Source: Halorubrum sp. GN11_10-6_MGM
GTDB lineage: Archaea > Halobacteriota > Halobacteria > Halobacteriales > Haloferacaceae
Length of the DNA: 45,044 nucleotides
Assembly: GCF_005435165.1 (NCBI RefSeq)
Contig: NZ_SGUC01000025.1
Coordinates: 1 to 45,044, forward strand
Reading direction: 5' to 3'
Positions 34,701 through 42,222 of this stretch are shown here, in pieces. The notes beneath the pieces are model-generated. The model made no database searches. It was not told the origin of the DNA and saw only the letters and a list, made by a program, of their open reading frames with translations. The stretch's first letter is position 1; each line of letters opens with the position of its first letter. A program made the translations under genes and the position numbers.

Positions 34701-35858
34701 CTCCGCTCCGGCCGTCTCCATCACCGACGCCAATTCCCGGAGTTTCTCTCCCGCCTCGTCGGGCACGTCGCCTTCCGACGGATCCGTGTCGTCCCGGTTC
34801 GGCCCCTCGGCGACCGTCTCGATCGCCTCGTGGACGGCACCGACGCTGTCGGTGTCGACGTCCGCGTCGTGGGCGCTGGCGAGCACGCCGCCGATCTCGT
34901 CGGGGTGCTCGTCGGCCAGGCCGTGGAGCGTCTTTCGGGCGTCCGCCCGCGTGTCCTCGCGGGGGTCGGCGAGCAGCTCGACGAGTTCGAACTGCGCCGG
35001 CAACACCGCGTCGGGATACTCCGTCACGAGCGCGCGGCACGCGCTGACGGCGTGGGATCGGACCTCCTCGCGGCCGTCGGCGAGCCCGTCGACGAGCGCG
35101 TCGCTCGCTTCGACCACGGCGCTCGGATCGTCCTCGGCAGCCGACGCCAGCGCCGCGCTCGCGAGTTCGCGCACGTCCTCGTCCGGATCGTCGAGCCGGT
35201 CGGCCAGCGGCTCGACGACCCCGGACAAAAGCGCCGGACGCCGTGCGGCGACCCGTTTCAGCGTCATCGCAGCGTGGTATCTGACGACGTTGTCCTCGTC
35301 GTCCAATCGCGGCCGGAGCGACTCCGCGTGCGCGGCGACTTCGTCGGGGAACCTCGTCGCGAGGCGGGCGAGCGCCACCGTCGCCTCGTTCCGCTCGGTC
35401 GACGTCTCGGCCGCCGTCCGGTCGACGGCGTCCTCGACCGCTCGCTCGGCGGCGCCGCGGATACCGTCCTCGGCGTCGGGGCCGAAGTTGTCGAGCGCCG
35501 TCCGGCACTTCTCGCGGACGTCGCCGTCGTCGTCCGCGATCCCCCTGACGAGCGGTTCGATCGCGTCGCGACACGCCTCCGGGTGGGACGCCACGATCCG
35601 ACTGATCGCGAGCGCGCTGTTGTGTCTGATCACCGGTCGGTCGTCCGTCGAGAGCCGTTCGAGCAACGCCGGGAGCGCGTCCAGAACCGCGTCCGCCCGC
35701 GTCTTCGACACGCGGCTCAAGACGGTCACCGCGTCGTTTCGAACCGCCGCGTCGTCGTCGTCGAGAAGCGCGACGACGTCCGGAACGCGGTCGACGACCG
35801 CGTCCGGGTCGGTCGAAGCCGTTTCCGCCCATTCGGTGAGCGGCGCGTCCTCGTCCAT
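31791..35858 (-). CDS. HEAT-repeat / pentapeptide-like solenoid / K+-channel pore fusion
   Basis: A 1355-residue multidomain protein. Residues 1-340 are HEAT-type helical repeats (for example DDEDNVVRYHAAMTLKRVA). An acidic linker follows. A small Cys/His cluster (C473, C493, C504, H507: ICSYGR, WTCHR, YCLFH) likely binds Zn. Residues about 536-1065 form a long beta-solenoid of loose pentapeptide-type repeats (ADLxx/AxFxx patterns such as FVGARFGDLNLS, FQGARFGDHAEFS). An acidic helical part leads to TM1 (about 1250-1272), the pore helix and selectivity filter TLGYGD at 1314-1319, and TM2 to the C-terminus. The order implies a ligand- or protein-gated tetrameric K+ channel with very large cytosolic sensors. 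Solenoid-plus-channel proteins exist in haloarchaea; the HEAT front is unusual. It stands alone. Gating signal unknown. Confidence 0.8.
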   Translation of the reverse strand: MDEDAPLTEWAETASTDPDAVVDRVPDVVALLDDDDAAVRNDAVTVLSRVSKTRADAVLDALPALLERLSTDDRPVIRHNSALAISRIVASHPEACRDAIEPLVRGIADDDGDVREKCRTALDNFGPDAEDGIRGAAERAVEDAVDRTAAETSTERNEATVALARLATRFPDEVAAHAESLRPRLDDEDNVVRYHAAMTLKRVAARRPALLSGVVEPLADRLDDPDEDVRELASAALASAAEDDPSAVVEASDALVDGLADGREEVRSHAVSACRALVTEYPDAVLPAQFELVELLADPREDTRADARKTLHGLADEHPDEIGGVLASAHDADVDTDSVGAVHEAIETVAEGPNRDDTDPSEGDVPDEAGEKLRELASVMETAGAETLATFDDSMLREFLTLTESIDPEAVSGVDAGDFETMRETVRTALDTDGDGDGDEGFDADIDGELGGAETGWDEQARVDPAARPDDICSYGRDLGEYAREQDDDVWTCHRSPRDGGEYCLFHAPVEDTDDDAVRDAFLDAVQRPGRETKEFVGARFGDLNLSFDILDAPDNYPIDLRYATVEGSINCRRAEFGQPLWFDGGTVAEGINCNVTTFESWASFEGIAAEHAWFGKSEFRDGVSFDDATVHAETLFTGATFTDRGEFQGARFGDHAEFSRTVFDSASFEDAHAAGTLDLGHVVCDRSLKMGGIEAEGDVRIRGGRVRNLRLSDADVDGDLSASNLTVEKTVHASDARVGGTLSLSSAEIRRDVLCPDLTAGSVDFDAASVAKRVSFQRTRVTGECAFSGVSFGDVTTFQAAEIDGDLELSLGAFEGVLTLREAEVGGTLEASSASVGEQADFVRLDVGGNFDLSSVAFGGTVMFFEVTIGGGLDISSSRFEGQLSLSTTIEEGLDGDIARFEDDVTVMRTSVGGPATFSNATFGRDALFQLCELGGACTFDDAEFAEDASFAQTTVEGPASFETITVGGMANFDGVYFRSGAAFFGSTFAELTCLGTRTGDESIVDLRSCDIADGSIALPDDGDIAYDLANATLGAVDLSTGLGEASGVDLFEHFRFANTSFDGFDFGDYKQELAEANWQLHTTVDGPEFANPGRQDLIDALSVEDELDETDDRLDGELFDEVDHVGMIREQTGLDRGVIEEIADAEEASEMPTGEELYEMTGEEEFRETTTPADLENTYLKAKNGADQVGDRHVAAQFFVQEMKYRRAKNYQFVRDPDQDLGVRFVSAGKWLGNYLLHQSCGYGERLWRVIYASVVVVLGWSLMYATLTEGTSGDAAGLTTEGLDSLSQLATPEGADIMVKNLYFSIVTFTTLGYGDIQPVGTLSRFLAGLESFLGALLVALVVFVLGRRVSW

Positions 35859-36006
35859 GCGTGGTCGTTCAGAGCGAACGACATAAGGGTGGGTGTGGCG
35901 GCACGCCGGGCTCGCCGGCCGCTCGTCCGGGGCCGTTCGGGTTGGCTCCGCTCCGACGCCCGCGACCGGAGCAGAGTTATTGCGCTACGAGTCGAACGGT
36001 AGGGAG

Positions 36007-36807
36007 ATGTCGGCAGACACCGTCGCGGGCGTCGACTGGGCTGGCGGCGCGTGGCTCGCGGTCGTGTTCGACGGCGGCGACGAACCGGCGGCGCGCCTCG
36101 AACCCGACCTCGGAGCGCTGTGGCGGGAAGGCGAGTTCGACCGCGTCCTCGTCGACGTGCCGATCGGCCTCCCCGACGACCCCGAAACGCTCGCGGCCCG
36201 CGAGGTCGTCGACTCGGCCGCACGGTCGGCGGCCGAGCGGCCGAGCAGCGTGTTCCCCGTCCCCTCGCGGGGCGCGTGCGAGGCCGCGGCGGCGGGCGCG
36301 GACTACGAGACCGTCAGCGATCGGAACCGGGCCGACCTCGACAAGGGGCTCAGCCGCCAGTCGTACCACATTGCGCCGGCCGTCGGCGAGGTGGACGCGT
36401 TCCTTCGCGAGGACGAGTCGGCGCGCGAGGCGGTGATGGAGGCGCACCCGGAGGTGTGCTTCCGCGGGCTCGCCGGCCGGCCGCTCGACCACTCGAAGAC
36501 CGGCGCGCCGGGCGTGGGGGAGCGGCTCGCGGCGCTCGACGGGCACCTCGACCACCCGAGCGCGGCGCTCGGCCGGATCTGTCGAGATCTGTTCGACGCC
36601 GCGGGGGATGGCGGCGGAACCGAGGGCGCCGCGATCGACGCCGCGGACGCCACCGTCGACGACGCCGTGGACGCGCTCGGGCTGGCGGTCGTCGCGCGCC
36701 GATCGGCCGACGAGCTCCGGTTCCTGCCGGGCGACGACCGCGAGCGGCGGGACGCAGAGGGCGTCCCGATGCGGATGGCGTACTGGAGTCCCGAGCCGCT
36801 GGCGTGA
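36007..36807 (+). CDS. DUF429 protein (RNase H-fold, predicted nuclease)
   Basis: A 266-residue member of the DUF429/COG4923 family. The RNase H-like fold begins with TVAGVDWAGGAWLAVVF (first strand with Asp), then DRVLVDVPIGLPDDP (second Asp). SVFPVPSRGACEAA, GLSRQSYHIAPAVGEVD, EAHPEVCFRGLAGRPLDHSKTG and DDAVDALGLAVVARR (third Asp) complete the family pattern. Acidic residues could bind metal as in nucleases. No experimental role known to me. ATG at 36007 chosen by the conserved start; divergent from the channel gene. Confidence 0.87.
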   Translation: MSADTVAGVDWAGGAWLAVVFDGGDEPAARLEPDLGALWREGEFDRVLVDVPIGLPDDPETLAAREVVDSAARSAAERPSSVFPVPSRGACEAAAAGADYETVSDRNRADLDKGLSRQSYHIAPAVGEVDAFLREDESAREAVMEAHPEVCFRGLAGRPLDHSKTGAPGVGERLAALDGHLDHPSAALGRICRDLFDAAGDGGGTEGAAIDAADATVDDAVDALGLAVVARRSADELRFLPGDDRERRDAEGVPMRMAYWSPEPLA

Positions 36808-36844
36808 GCGCGCCGCGCCGCCCGTCGACTCCAGCGCGGTCCCG

Positions 36845-36966
36845 AGCGGGATCACCCCGGTTAACAGGGAGCTCACGTTCCACGGGACGGCGTCGGAGGC
36901 GTCGGCGACGACCTTGCCACCGGTGCGGCCCTCGCGGTGGTAAGCTTCAAGTCGCTCTGCCGCCCG
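36845..36966 (-). pseudogene. Possible C-terminal remnant of a zinc-type dehydrogenase
   Basis: On the minus strand the gap reads AAERLEAYHREGRTGGKVVADASDA directly after an in-frame stop at 36967-36969. This resembles the closing helix and strand of medium-chain dehydrogenases/quinone reductases, which end in a GKVV strand. It has no start and runs into the DUF429 gene with no proper end. Could be chance; offered as a weak trace of a deleted gene. Confidence 0.25.
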
Positions 36967-36977
36967 CTACGACACGA

Positions 36978-37679
36978 ATGAGACTCTTCTCCTCGCGGGC
37001 GGACCGCCGGCGGGGGATCGCGGCCGCGGTGGGTGTCGCGGTCCTCGCGGTCGGGCTCTACGTCTTCGTGAGCCGCTACGCGGGCTTCATCACCGACACG
37101 CAGGCCCTTCGGACGTGGCTCGACGGGTTCGGGATCTTCGCCCCGATCGTCTTCGTCGGCATCCAAGCCCTCCAAGTCATCGTCGCCCCGATTCCGGGAC
37201 AGGTCGTCGCCCTCGTCGCGGGCTACCTCTTCGGTCCGCTCGCCGGGACGGTGTACAGCCTCACGGGCGTCCTCATCGGCAGCGCGGTCGCCTTCTCGCT
37301 CTCGAAGCGGTACGGGCGCTCCTTCGTCGAGCGAGTCATCCACGAGGACGTGATCGCCCGGTTCGACGGATTCGTCGACACCGTCGGTATTCCCGGGCTG
37401 TTCGCGTTCGTGATCATTCCGGGACTCCCCGACGACGCGATCTGCTTTCTGAGCGGGCTCACCAAGTGGTCGCTCCCGACCTTCATCGGCGTCATCGCCG
37501 TCGGACGGCTTCCGGCGTACGTGCTGACGGTGTACGCGGGCGGCGAACTCGCGAGCGGGCGGTTCCTCTCGGCGATGGCGCTCGTCGCGCTCGTCGTCGT
37601 CGCCTCCGCGGTGGGCTACTACAAGCAGGAGGCGGTCCGCGACCTCGTCGAGCGCGTCGAGCCTCGGCTCCCCTTCTGA
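36978..37679 (+). CDS. TVP38/TMEM64 (DedA-superfamily) membrane protein
   Basis: A 233-residue protein with five to six helices. The core motif is VIVAPIPGQVVALVAGYLFGPLAGTVYSLTGVLIGSAVAFSLSKRYGR, the VTT/SNARE-associated domain with its re-entrant loops. FAFVIIPGLPDDAICFLSGLTKWSLPTFIGVIAVGRLP is its C-terminal half. Such proteins are proposed lipid scramblases or ion-coupled transporters in the cytoplasmic membrane. 170 bp separates it from the DUF429 gene. The ATG (36978) fits a short charged N-terminus (MRLFSSRADRRRG) before helix 1. Confidence 0.9.
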   Translation: MRLFSSRADRRRGIAAAVGVAVLAVGLYVFVSRYAGFITDTQALRTWLDGFGIFAPIVFVGIQALQVIVAPIPGQVVALVAGYLFGPLAGTVYSLTGVLIGSAVAFSLSKRYGRSFVERVIHEDVIARFDGFVDTVGIPGLFAFVIIPGLPDDAICFLSGLTKWSLPTFIGVIAVGRLPAYVLTVYAGGELASGRFLSAMALVALVVVASAVGYYKQEAVRDLVERVEPRLPF

Positions 37680-37751
37680 GCCGCCGAGCGGGACTGGCGT
37701 GGCGTCGAGCGCCGCCAGTTCCGTTCGGCGACGGCGTCCGTCGCGACGGAC

Positions 37752-38174
37752 CTACCCCCACGTCCACCGCGCGTCGAGCACGAAGCGGTAGAGGCCGCTG
37801 ACGAGGATCGCGACCACGTTCGCGACGAGGTACATGATATTCCCCCACTCGACGAGCGCGGCGAGCACGCCGAGCTGGATCGGGATCGCGGTGCCGCGAA
37901 CGAGATTCGTCTTCAGCAGTCCGGTGAGGTACTCCGAGACGCCCGTGTTCCGGCTCGCGCGGAACGTCCACGCGTTGTTGAGGACGTACGAACAGATGAT
38001 CGTTATCTCGATGGCGATCGTCGCGCCGACGAGGTAGTTCAGCTCCGCGGTGTCGACGAACAGCCACAGAAGCGCCAGCTGGAGCCCCGCAGTGAGCGCG
38101 CCGACGACGACGAACCGGCGGAGCTGGACCGCGATCGGCCCGCTCGCGAGGTCGCGCAGGACCGCTCGGATCAT
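37752..38174 (-). CDS. GtrA-family membrane protein
   Basis: A 140-residue, four-helix GtrA protein. LRRFVVVGALTAGLQLALLWLFV is helix 1, followed by GATIAIEITIICSYVLNNAWTFR, which contains the family's invariant NNAWTF. KTNLVRGTAIPIQLGVLAALVEWG and the last helix VAILVSGLYRFVLDARWTW complete it. GtrA proteins are thought to flip lipid-linked sugars or help glycosyl transferases. Its ATG overlaps the stop of the sulfatase-like gene by 4 bp (ATGA), so they are translationally coupled; together they suggest modification of a cell-surface glycan or lipid. No glycosyltransferase is nearby. Confidence 0.9.
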   Translation of the reverse strand: MIRAVLRDLASGPIAVQLRRFVVVGALTAGLQLALLWLFVDTAELNYLVGATIAIEITIICSYVLNNAWTFRASRNTGVSEYLTGLLKTNLVRGTAIPIQLGVLAALVEWGNIMYLVANVVAILVSGLYRFVLDARWTWG

Positions 38175-39697
38175 TTGTACCCGAGCGCTTCGAGGCGGGC
38201 TTCGAGGTCTTCGTCGACCTCGTCGCCGCCGTCCTCGCCGCGCTCGGCGGCGGCCGCTTCGGCCGCCGCGCCGCGCTCGCGGAGCAGTTCCGCGTGGGCG
38301 TCGACGACCGGTGCGAACCGGTCGATGACCGCCTGCGCCTCCTCGTCCGGGTCGACCGCGAGGTTCTCCTGTTGGGTCGGGTCCGAGGGGCGGTGGTACA
38401 GCTCCCGCTCGCCGGCGTCGACGTTCTCGATGTACGTCCAGTCGTCGTCGCGCGCGCTGACGAACAGGTCGCCGTCCGACAGCGACCGGGGGATCGGCTG
38501 CTGGGTCACCTCCTCGCCGCGGACGGTCACCGAGACGACCGGGTCGGCCGTGGACCCGTCGCTTGTCGCCGAATCGCCCGCCTCGCCCCGGAGCGCCGGC
38601 AGGAGCGACTTGCCGTGCCACTCGTCGGGCGCGTCGACCCCGAGCAGGTCGGCGACCGTCGGCGGGATCGCGTCGAGCCCGACGTGGCCGTCGACGTGCC
38701 CCCCGTCGAGCCCGGGAACGTCGGCCACGAGCGGGACGCGGATCAGCTCGTCGTACAGCTTCGGGTAGTGGGCGAGGTGCCCGTGTTCCTGGAACTCCTC
38801 GCCGTGGTCGCCCGCGAGCAGCACCGCGGTGTCGTCGCGGACGCCGGCGGCGTCCAAGGAGTCGAGCAGCCGCCCGACACTGGCGTCGACCTGCCGCACC
38901 GTCGCCTGATACAGGGTCCGGAGCTCGCGGAGCGTCCGCTCGCCGACTTCGAGGCCGAGGCTCGTCCGGGCGTGCGCGTGAAGCATCTGATGGGTGCCGA
39001 CGATGCCGTCGGAGACCTCGCGGATGTACCGCGGCGCGGGGACGTACGGGGTGTGGGTGTCCATGTAGTGGACCCACAGGAAGAACGGCTCGTCGGTGTC
39101 GTCGACGAACGCGGTCGCGGCGTCCTCGACGTCGAACATGCGCGAGGCGTCGAGGAACGGGCGGTCGTCGCTGTCGCCCCGGAGCTTCGAGCCGAGCCGC
39201 CGGACCGGCGAGGTCGCGAGCTGGATCCACGCCTCGACGGTCGGGTGCGCCGCGAGGTACCGGCTGTAGACGCTGGAGCCGACGCTGGTGACGAACGGCT
39301 CGAACTCGTCGAACCCGTCGGGGTACCCCCAGTGGTCGGTGAGAAAGCCGTTCGCGGCGTTGAAGCCGCCGGTCGCGATCCCGGCGTCGGAGAGCGTTTC
39401 CGCGAGGGTCGTCGACTCCGCGACGCCGATGTCGCCGTTCCGGGCGAACACCGGCTCCGACGCGAGGATGGACGGGAACGAGAAGGGCGTCCAGTTGCCG
39501 GTCGCGAACGCGCGGTCGAACACCGTCCCGCCGTCGGCGAGATCGTCGATGACCGGCGAGCGCCGCGCCGCGTCGTACGGGGAGACGGCGTCCGCGCGCA
39601 GCGAGTCCACCGTGACGAGGACGACGTTCGAGACGGTCGCGTCGTCGCTCGACGCGTTCGCGTCCGCAGCGGGAGATGTCGACGAATCGGATGTCAT
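38171..39697 (-). CDS. Sulfatase / alkaline-phosphatase superfamily enzyme
   Basis: A 508-residue sulfatase-fold protein. VVLVTVDSLRADAVSPYD gives the metal-binding Asp pair. GNWTPFSFPSILASEPVF is the nucleophile region: the position of formylglycine is a serine in S-F-P-S, and the C/S-x-P-x-R arginine is missing. This points to a serine- or threonine-type family, which includes phosphoglycerol/phosphoethanolamine transferases, rather than a matured sulfatase. FFLWVHYMDTHTPYVPAP and VLLAGDHGEEFQEHGHLAHYPKLYDELIRVPLV carry the remaining metal ligands. No signal peptide is visible at the N-terminus. The first gene of a pair with GtrA. Two M starts are possible; ATG 39695-39697 is taken. Confidence 0.85.
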   Translation of the reverse strand: MTSDSSTSPAADANASSDDATVSNVVLVTVDSLRADAVSPYDAARRSPVIDDLADGGTVFDRAFATGNWTPFSFPSILASEPVFARNGDIGVAESTTLAETLSDAGIATGGFNAANGFLTDHWGYPDGFDEFEPFVTSVGSSVYSRYLAAHPTVEAWIQLATSPVRRLGSKLRGDSDDRPFLDASRMFDVEDAATAFVDDTDEPFFLWVHYMDTHTPYVPAPRYIREVSDGIVGTHQMLHAHARTSLGLEVGERTLRELRTLYQATVRQVDASVGRLLDSLDAAGVRDDTAVLLAGDHGEEFQEHGHLAHYPKLYDELIRVPLVADVPGLDGGHVDGHVGLDAIPPTVADLLGVDAPDEWHGKSLLPALRGEAGDSATSDGSTADPVVSVTVRGEEVTQQPIPRSLSDGDLFVSARDDDWTYIENVDAGERELYHRPSDPTQQENLAVDPDEEAQAVIDRFAPVVDAHAELLRERGAAAEAAAAERGEDGGDEVDEDLEARLEALGYK

Positions 39698-39706
39698 AGG
39701 TACGGT

Positions 39707-39754
39707 GCGAATCCCCACAGAACGCGCTCACTGCGGGCGAGCGCGGGGATTTGC
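39707..39754. promoter_or_regulatory. Imperfect hairpin in the sulfatase leader
   Basis: GCGAATCCCC (39707-39716) and GGGGATTTGC (39745-39754) pair at 9 of 10 positions across a 28-bp gap. A minus-strand TATA (GTATATACGC, about 39753-39762) borders the right arm. The RNA leader could fold here; function unknown. Confidence 0.35.
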
Positions 39755-39855
39755 GTATATACCCGGAACGGCGGTTGCCAGCGGCTTGAGGATTTCGATC
39801 CCCGGTATCCTCGGCCGAGCGTACCTATTTGGCGGTGCCGACGCACGGTATCGGT

Positions 39856-40812
39856 ATGGACGACGCGCCCACCGGCCGCCCGGTCGACGAGGCGGCGCTG
39901 CCGGAACCGATTCCGGACGACGAGATTCCCGAGTCGATCCCGGGTCGATCCCGCGCGGTCGAGGCGAACGGCGTCCCGCTCCACGTCGTCGAGGCCGGCC
40001 CCGAAGACGGGAAGCTCCTCGTGTTGCTCCACGGCTTCCCCGAGTTCTGGTACGGCTGGCACGAGGCGATCGCGCCGCTCGCGAACGCGGGCTACCGCGT
40101 CGTCGTTCCCGACCAGCGGGGCTACAACCTCTCGGCGAAGCCGTCGGCCGTGCGAGACTACCGGATCGACGAACTCGCACGCGACGTCGTCGGGCTGATC
40201 GACGCCTACGATCGGGAGACGGCGGCCGTCGCGGGCCACGACTGGGGCGCCGCGGTGGCGTGGTGGCTCGCGCTCGCCCACGAGGACAGGGTCTCGGAGC
40301 TGGTCGCGGTCAACGTCCCGCACCCGACGGTCTTCGAACGCGCGTTGCGGGGGTCGTGGGACCAGCGGCTCAAGAGCTGGTACGTATTGGCGTTCCAGCT
40401 TCCGAAGCTGCCCGAGGCGGTCGCGAGCGCCGGGAACTGGCGGCTCGCGACGAACGCGCTGCGCGACACGAGCGCGCCCGGCACCTTCACCGACGAGGAC
40501 CTGCGGCGGTACCGTCGGGCGTGGGACCGCGACGGCGCCTTCGAGGCGATGGTGAACTGGTACCGCGCGATCGTCCGCGACCGCCCGGAGCCGCCGAAGA
40601 CGGAGGTGTCGGTTCCGACACTCGTGATCTGGGGCGCGAAAGACCGGTTCCTCGCGCGGCGGCTGGCCAACGAGAGCGTCGAGCGCTGCGTCGACGGCCG
40701 TCTGCTCGCGCTCGACGACGCGACGCACTGGGTCGTCCACGAGCACCCGCACCGCGTCGCCGAGGCGATCGCGGACCACGCCGACCCGCTGCCGCCGGGC
40801 GCGCGGGAGTGA
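39856..40812 (+). CDS. Alpha/beta hydrolase, epoxide-hydrolase-like
   Basis: A 318-residue alpha/beta-hydrolase. LLVLLHGFPEFWYGWHEAIAPLA is the HGxP oxyanion loop. The nucleophile elbow is VAGHDWGAAVAWWLA, with Asp rather than Ser, the mark of epoxide hydrolases and haloalkane dehalogenases. The catalytic His is in LDDATHWVVHEHP, and the acid is expected near IWGAKDRFLARR. The oxyanion HGFPE and lack of a halide-binding Trp pair favour an epoxide hydrolase. The N-terminal 30 residues are acidic. Substrate unknown. ATG at 39856 lies about 30 bp after an AT-rich ctatttgg. Confidence 0.88.
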   Translation: MDDAPTGRPVDEAALPEPIPDDEIPESIPGRSRAVEANGVPLHVVEAGPEDGKLLVLLHGFPEFWYGWHEAIAPLANAGYRVVVPDQRGYNLSAKPSAVRDYRIDELARDVVGLIDAYDRETAAVAGHDWGAAVAWWLALAHEDRVSELVAVNVPHPTVFERALRGSWDQRLKSWYVLAFQLPKLPEAVASAGNWRLATNALRDTSAPGTFTDEDLRRYRRAWDRDGAFEAMVNWYRAIVRDRPEPPKTEVSVPTLVIWGAKDRFLARRLANESVERCVDGRLLALDDATHWVVHEHPHRVAEAIADHADPLPPGARE

Positions 40813-40893
40813 GAGCCTCCGAAGGCGGCGTCAATCCCGTTCGTCCGCGCGACGCGACCAGAATTCTGTCCTCACCGCGCCGCCACAAAGGTT

Positions 40894-40922
40894 ATATCTG
40901 CCCTCCACCAAAGGACAGATAT
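40894..40922 (+). promoter_or_regulatory. Inverted repeat over TATA box and start of the coiled-coil gene
   Basis: ATATCTG (40894-40900) and CAGATAT (40916-40922) are exact reverse complements. The left arm contains TATA (GTTATAT); the right arm ends inside the ATG. This makes a leaderless promoter whose TATA and start could be masked by one dimeric protein. Confidence 0.5.
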
Positions 40923-41193
40923 GAGCAAGCACTTCGAAGACGCGCGGTACTACCTCGGTCGAGCGGCGGAGCACGCGAAGGCGGGCGTCGTGGAAGAGCT
41001 GGAGCCCGTCGAGGCGCGGGTGAAAGAGCTCGTCGGCCGCGAGGAGGAGGAGCCAGAACCCTCGCGGCTGGACAAGCTTCAGGCGGATTTAAAGGAACTC
41101 GAAGAGCGCGCCGAGGGAGAGGCCCGCGAGGCGGTGGCGTCCGCCCGGAAGCGCGTCGCGGAGTACCGCGGCAAGGACGCCGCCGCGGAGTAA
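40921..41193 (+). CDS. Small coiled-coil protein (DUF7553-like)
   Basis: A 90-residue, fully helical protein, rich in Glu, Lys, Arg and Ala. The centre (LDKLQADLKELEERAEGEAREAVASARKRVAEY) has heptad spacing, so a coiled-coil dimer or oligomer is expected. MSKHFEDARYYLGRAAEHAKAGVVEEL is the conserved start I recall for a haloarchaeal family (DUF7553), with moderate certainty. No catalytic motif. Leaderless by its promoter. The 8-bp microsatellite begins 10 bp after its stop. Confidence 0.75.
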   Translation: MSKHFEDARYYLGRAAEHAKAGVVEELEPVEARVKELVGREEEEPEPSRLDKLQADLKELEERAEGEAREAVASARKRVAEYRGKDAAAE

Positions 41194-41203
41194 TCGCACG
41201 CCG

Positions 41204-41331
41204 ACCGCCTCACCGCCTCACCGCCTCACCGCCTCACCGCCTCACCGCCTCACCGCCTCACCGCCTCACCGCCTCACCGCCTCACCGCCTCACCGCCTCA
41301 CCGCCTCACCGCCTCACCGCCTCACCGTCTC
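41204..41331. repeat. 8-bp microsatellite ACCGCCTC, 15 perfect copies plus one variant
   Basis: ACCGCCTC repeats without a break from 41204 to 41323 (120 bp), followed by the variant ACCGTCTC (41324-41331). An 8-bp unit is not a multiple of three. The right end supplies the TGA stop of the minus-strand gene at 41322. The array fills the convergent space between two genes. Slippage would shift no frame in the first gene but could change the second gene's end only if the last copies altered. Confidence 0.97.
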
Positions 41332-41849
41332 GGCGGCTCGGCCGTCGCGGCCGCGTCGCCGCCGATCCGTTTCTCCGCGGGCACCACCGCGTACTCGATG
41401 CCGGCCGCCTCGAACAGCGAGCGGGCGCGCCGAACTCCGTTCTCGGCGCCGACGTCACTCGCGCGGTAGTGCCGGATCGGGTGGCGGATCCACGACGGCT
41501 CCCAGTGGGCGTACACGTCGGTCGTCGAGCGGTCGGCGCCGACGTATAAGGCGAGGTGGAGTTGGTCGTCGCTCGCGAGCGCGCCCTCGGGGTACCGGAC
41601 CCAGCTCGCGACGGTCGTCTCCGGGGGCGTCTCGTAGTCGCGGTACTTGAGCGAGGAGACGAGGTTGCGGACGAACCCGAGTCGGTGAAGCTGCGCCTCG
41701 ACGATCGGGTACGGCTCGCGGAGCGTGAGTGCGTACTGCTCGCGGGGCGTCTCGCGCTCGGCGTAGAGGCCGACGAGCGACAGCGGCGCGTGGAGGAGGC
41801 TCGCGACGCCCTGCCGGAGGCGTTCGAGGACGCGGAGTTCGTGGGTCAC
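41322..41849 (-). CDS. Conserved hypothetical protein, unknown function
   Basis: A 175-residue soluble protein that starts with GTG. MTHELRVLERLRQGVASLLHAPLSLVGLYAERETPREQYALTLREPYPIVEAQLHRLGF looks folded, with alternating helices and strands. HLALYVGADRSTTDVYAHWEPSWIRHPIRHYRA follows; the His/Trp-rich end could bind a ligand or metal but shows no named motif. The end AEPPRR lies against the microsatellite, which codes the stop. I do not recognise the family. Regular codon use supports a real gene. tRNA-Val follows on the other strand, 84 bp away. Confidence 0.7.
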   Translation of the reverse strand: MTHELRVLERLRQGVASLLHAPLSLVGLYAERETPREQYALTLREPYPIVEAQLHRLGFVRNLVSSLKYRDYETPPETTVASWVRYPEGALASDDQLHLALYVGADRSTTDVYAHWEPSWIRHPIRHYRASDVGAENGVRRARSLFEAAGIEYAVVPAEKRIGGDAAATAEPPRR

Positions 41850-41932
41850 GAGGGCGATTCGGTCGGCCGCGGGATGAACCGTTCGGCGGAAGGTAACTCT
41901 TAAGTCCGGCAGTCGGATACCTCGACACGAGC

Positions 41933-42007
41933 GGGTTGGTGGTCTAGCCAGGTTATGACGGCTCCTTCACACGGAGCAGGCCGGCGGTTCGAATCCGCCC
42001 CAACCCA
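41933..42007 (+). tRNA. tRNA-Val (anticodon CAC)
   Basis: Acceptor GGGTTGG pairs with CCAACCC, discriminator A, no CCA. Anticodon stem GCTCC/GGAGC holds loop TTCACAC; the anticodon CAC reads GTG. T-arm GGCGG-TTCGAAT-CCGCC is perfect. 75 nt, no intron. A TATA-like CTTAAG lies at 41899-41904. The GC content falls directly downstream, and a partial copy of its 3' half lies at 42223-42271. Confidence 0.96.
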
Positions 42008-42222
42008 GTCAATATTCTGACACAACAGAATGGCCGCTTAGTCACTTTAGAGCCTCTCTCGTGTCAAAAATGGGCTTACGTATCGGGAAGATCACATAAT
42101 ATTCGAACCACAATTCTGATTGGTGGCGCAGGGGCTGGCGGTTTTGCGTGAAGGAGTCCATTGGTTTCCACGATCTCCGGTGTACGCGAATGTCTGCTTG
42201 GTCTGCGCGAATAATCCTCAGT

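Noticed and set aside
32616-36002. Long open frame (over 1100 codons) on the plus strand opposite the channel fusion gene
   Set aside because: It is the antisense shadow of a GC-rich gene: Arg/Val/Glu-rich, no domain, no promoter, while the minus strand has recognisable domains throughout.
41204-41331. CRISPR array
   Set aside because: The repeats are 8 bp with no spacers, and no cas gene is present; it is a microsatellite.
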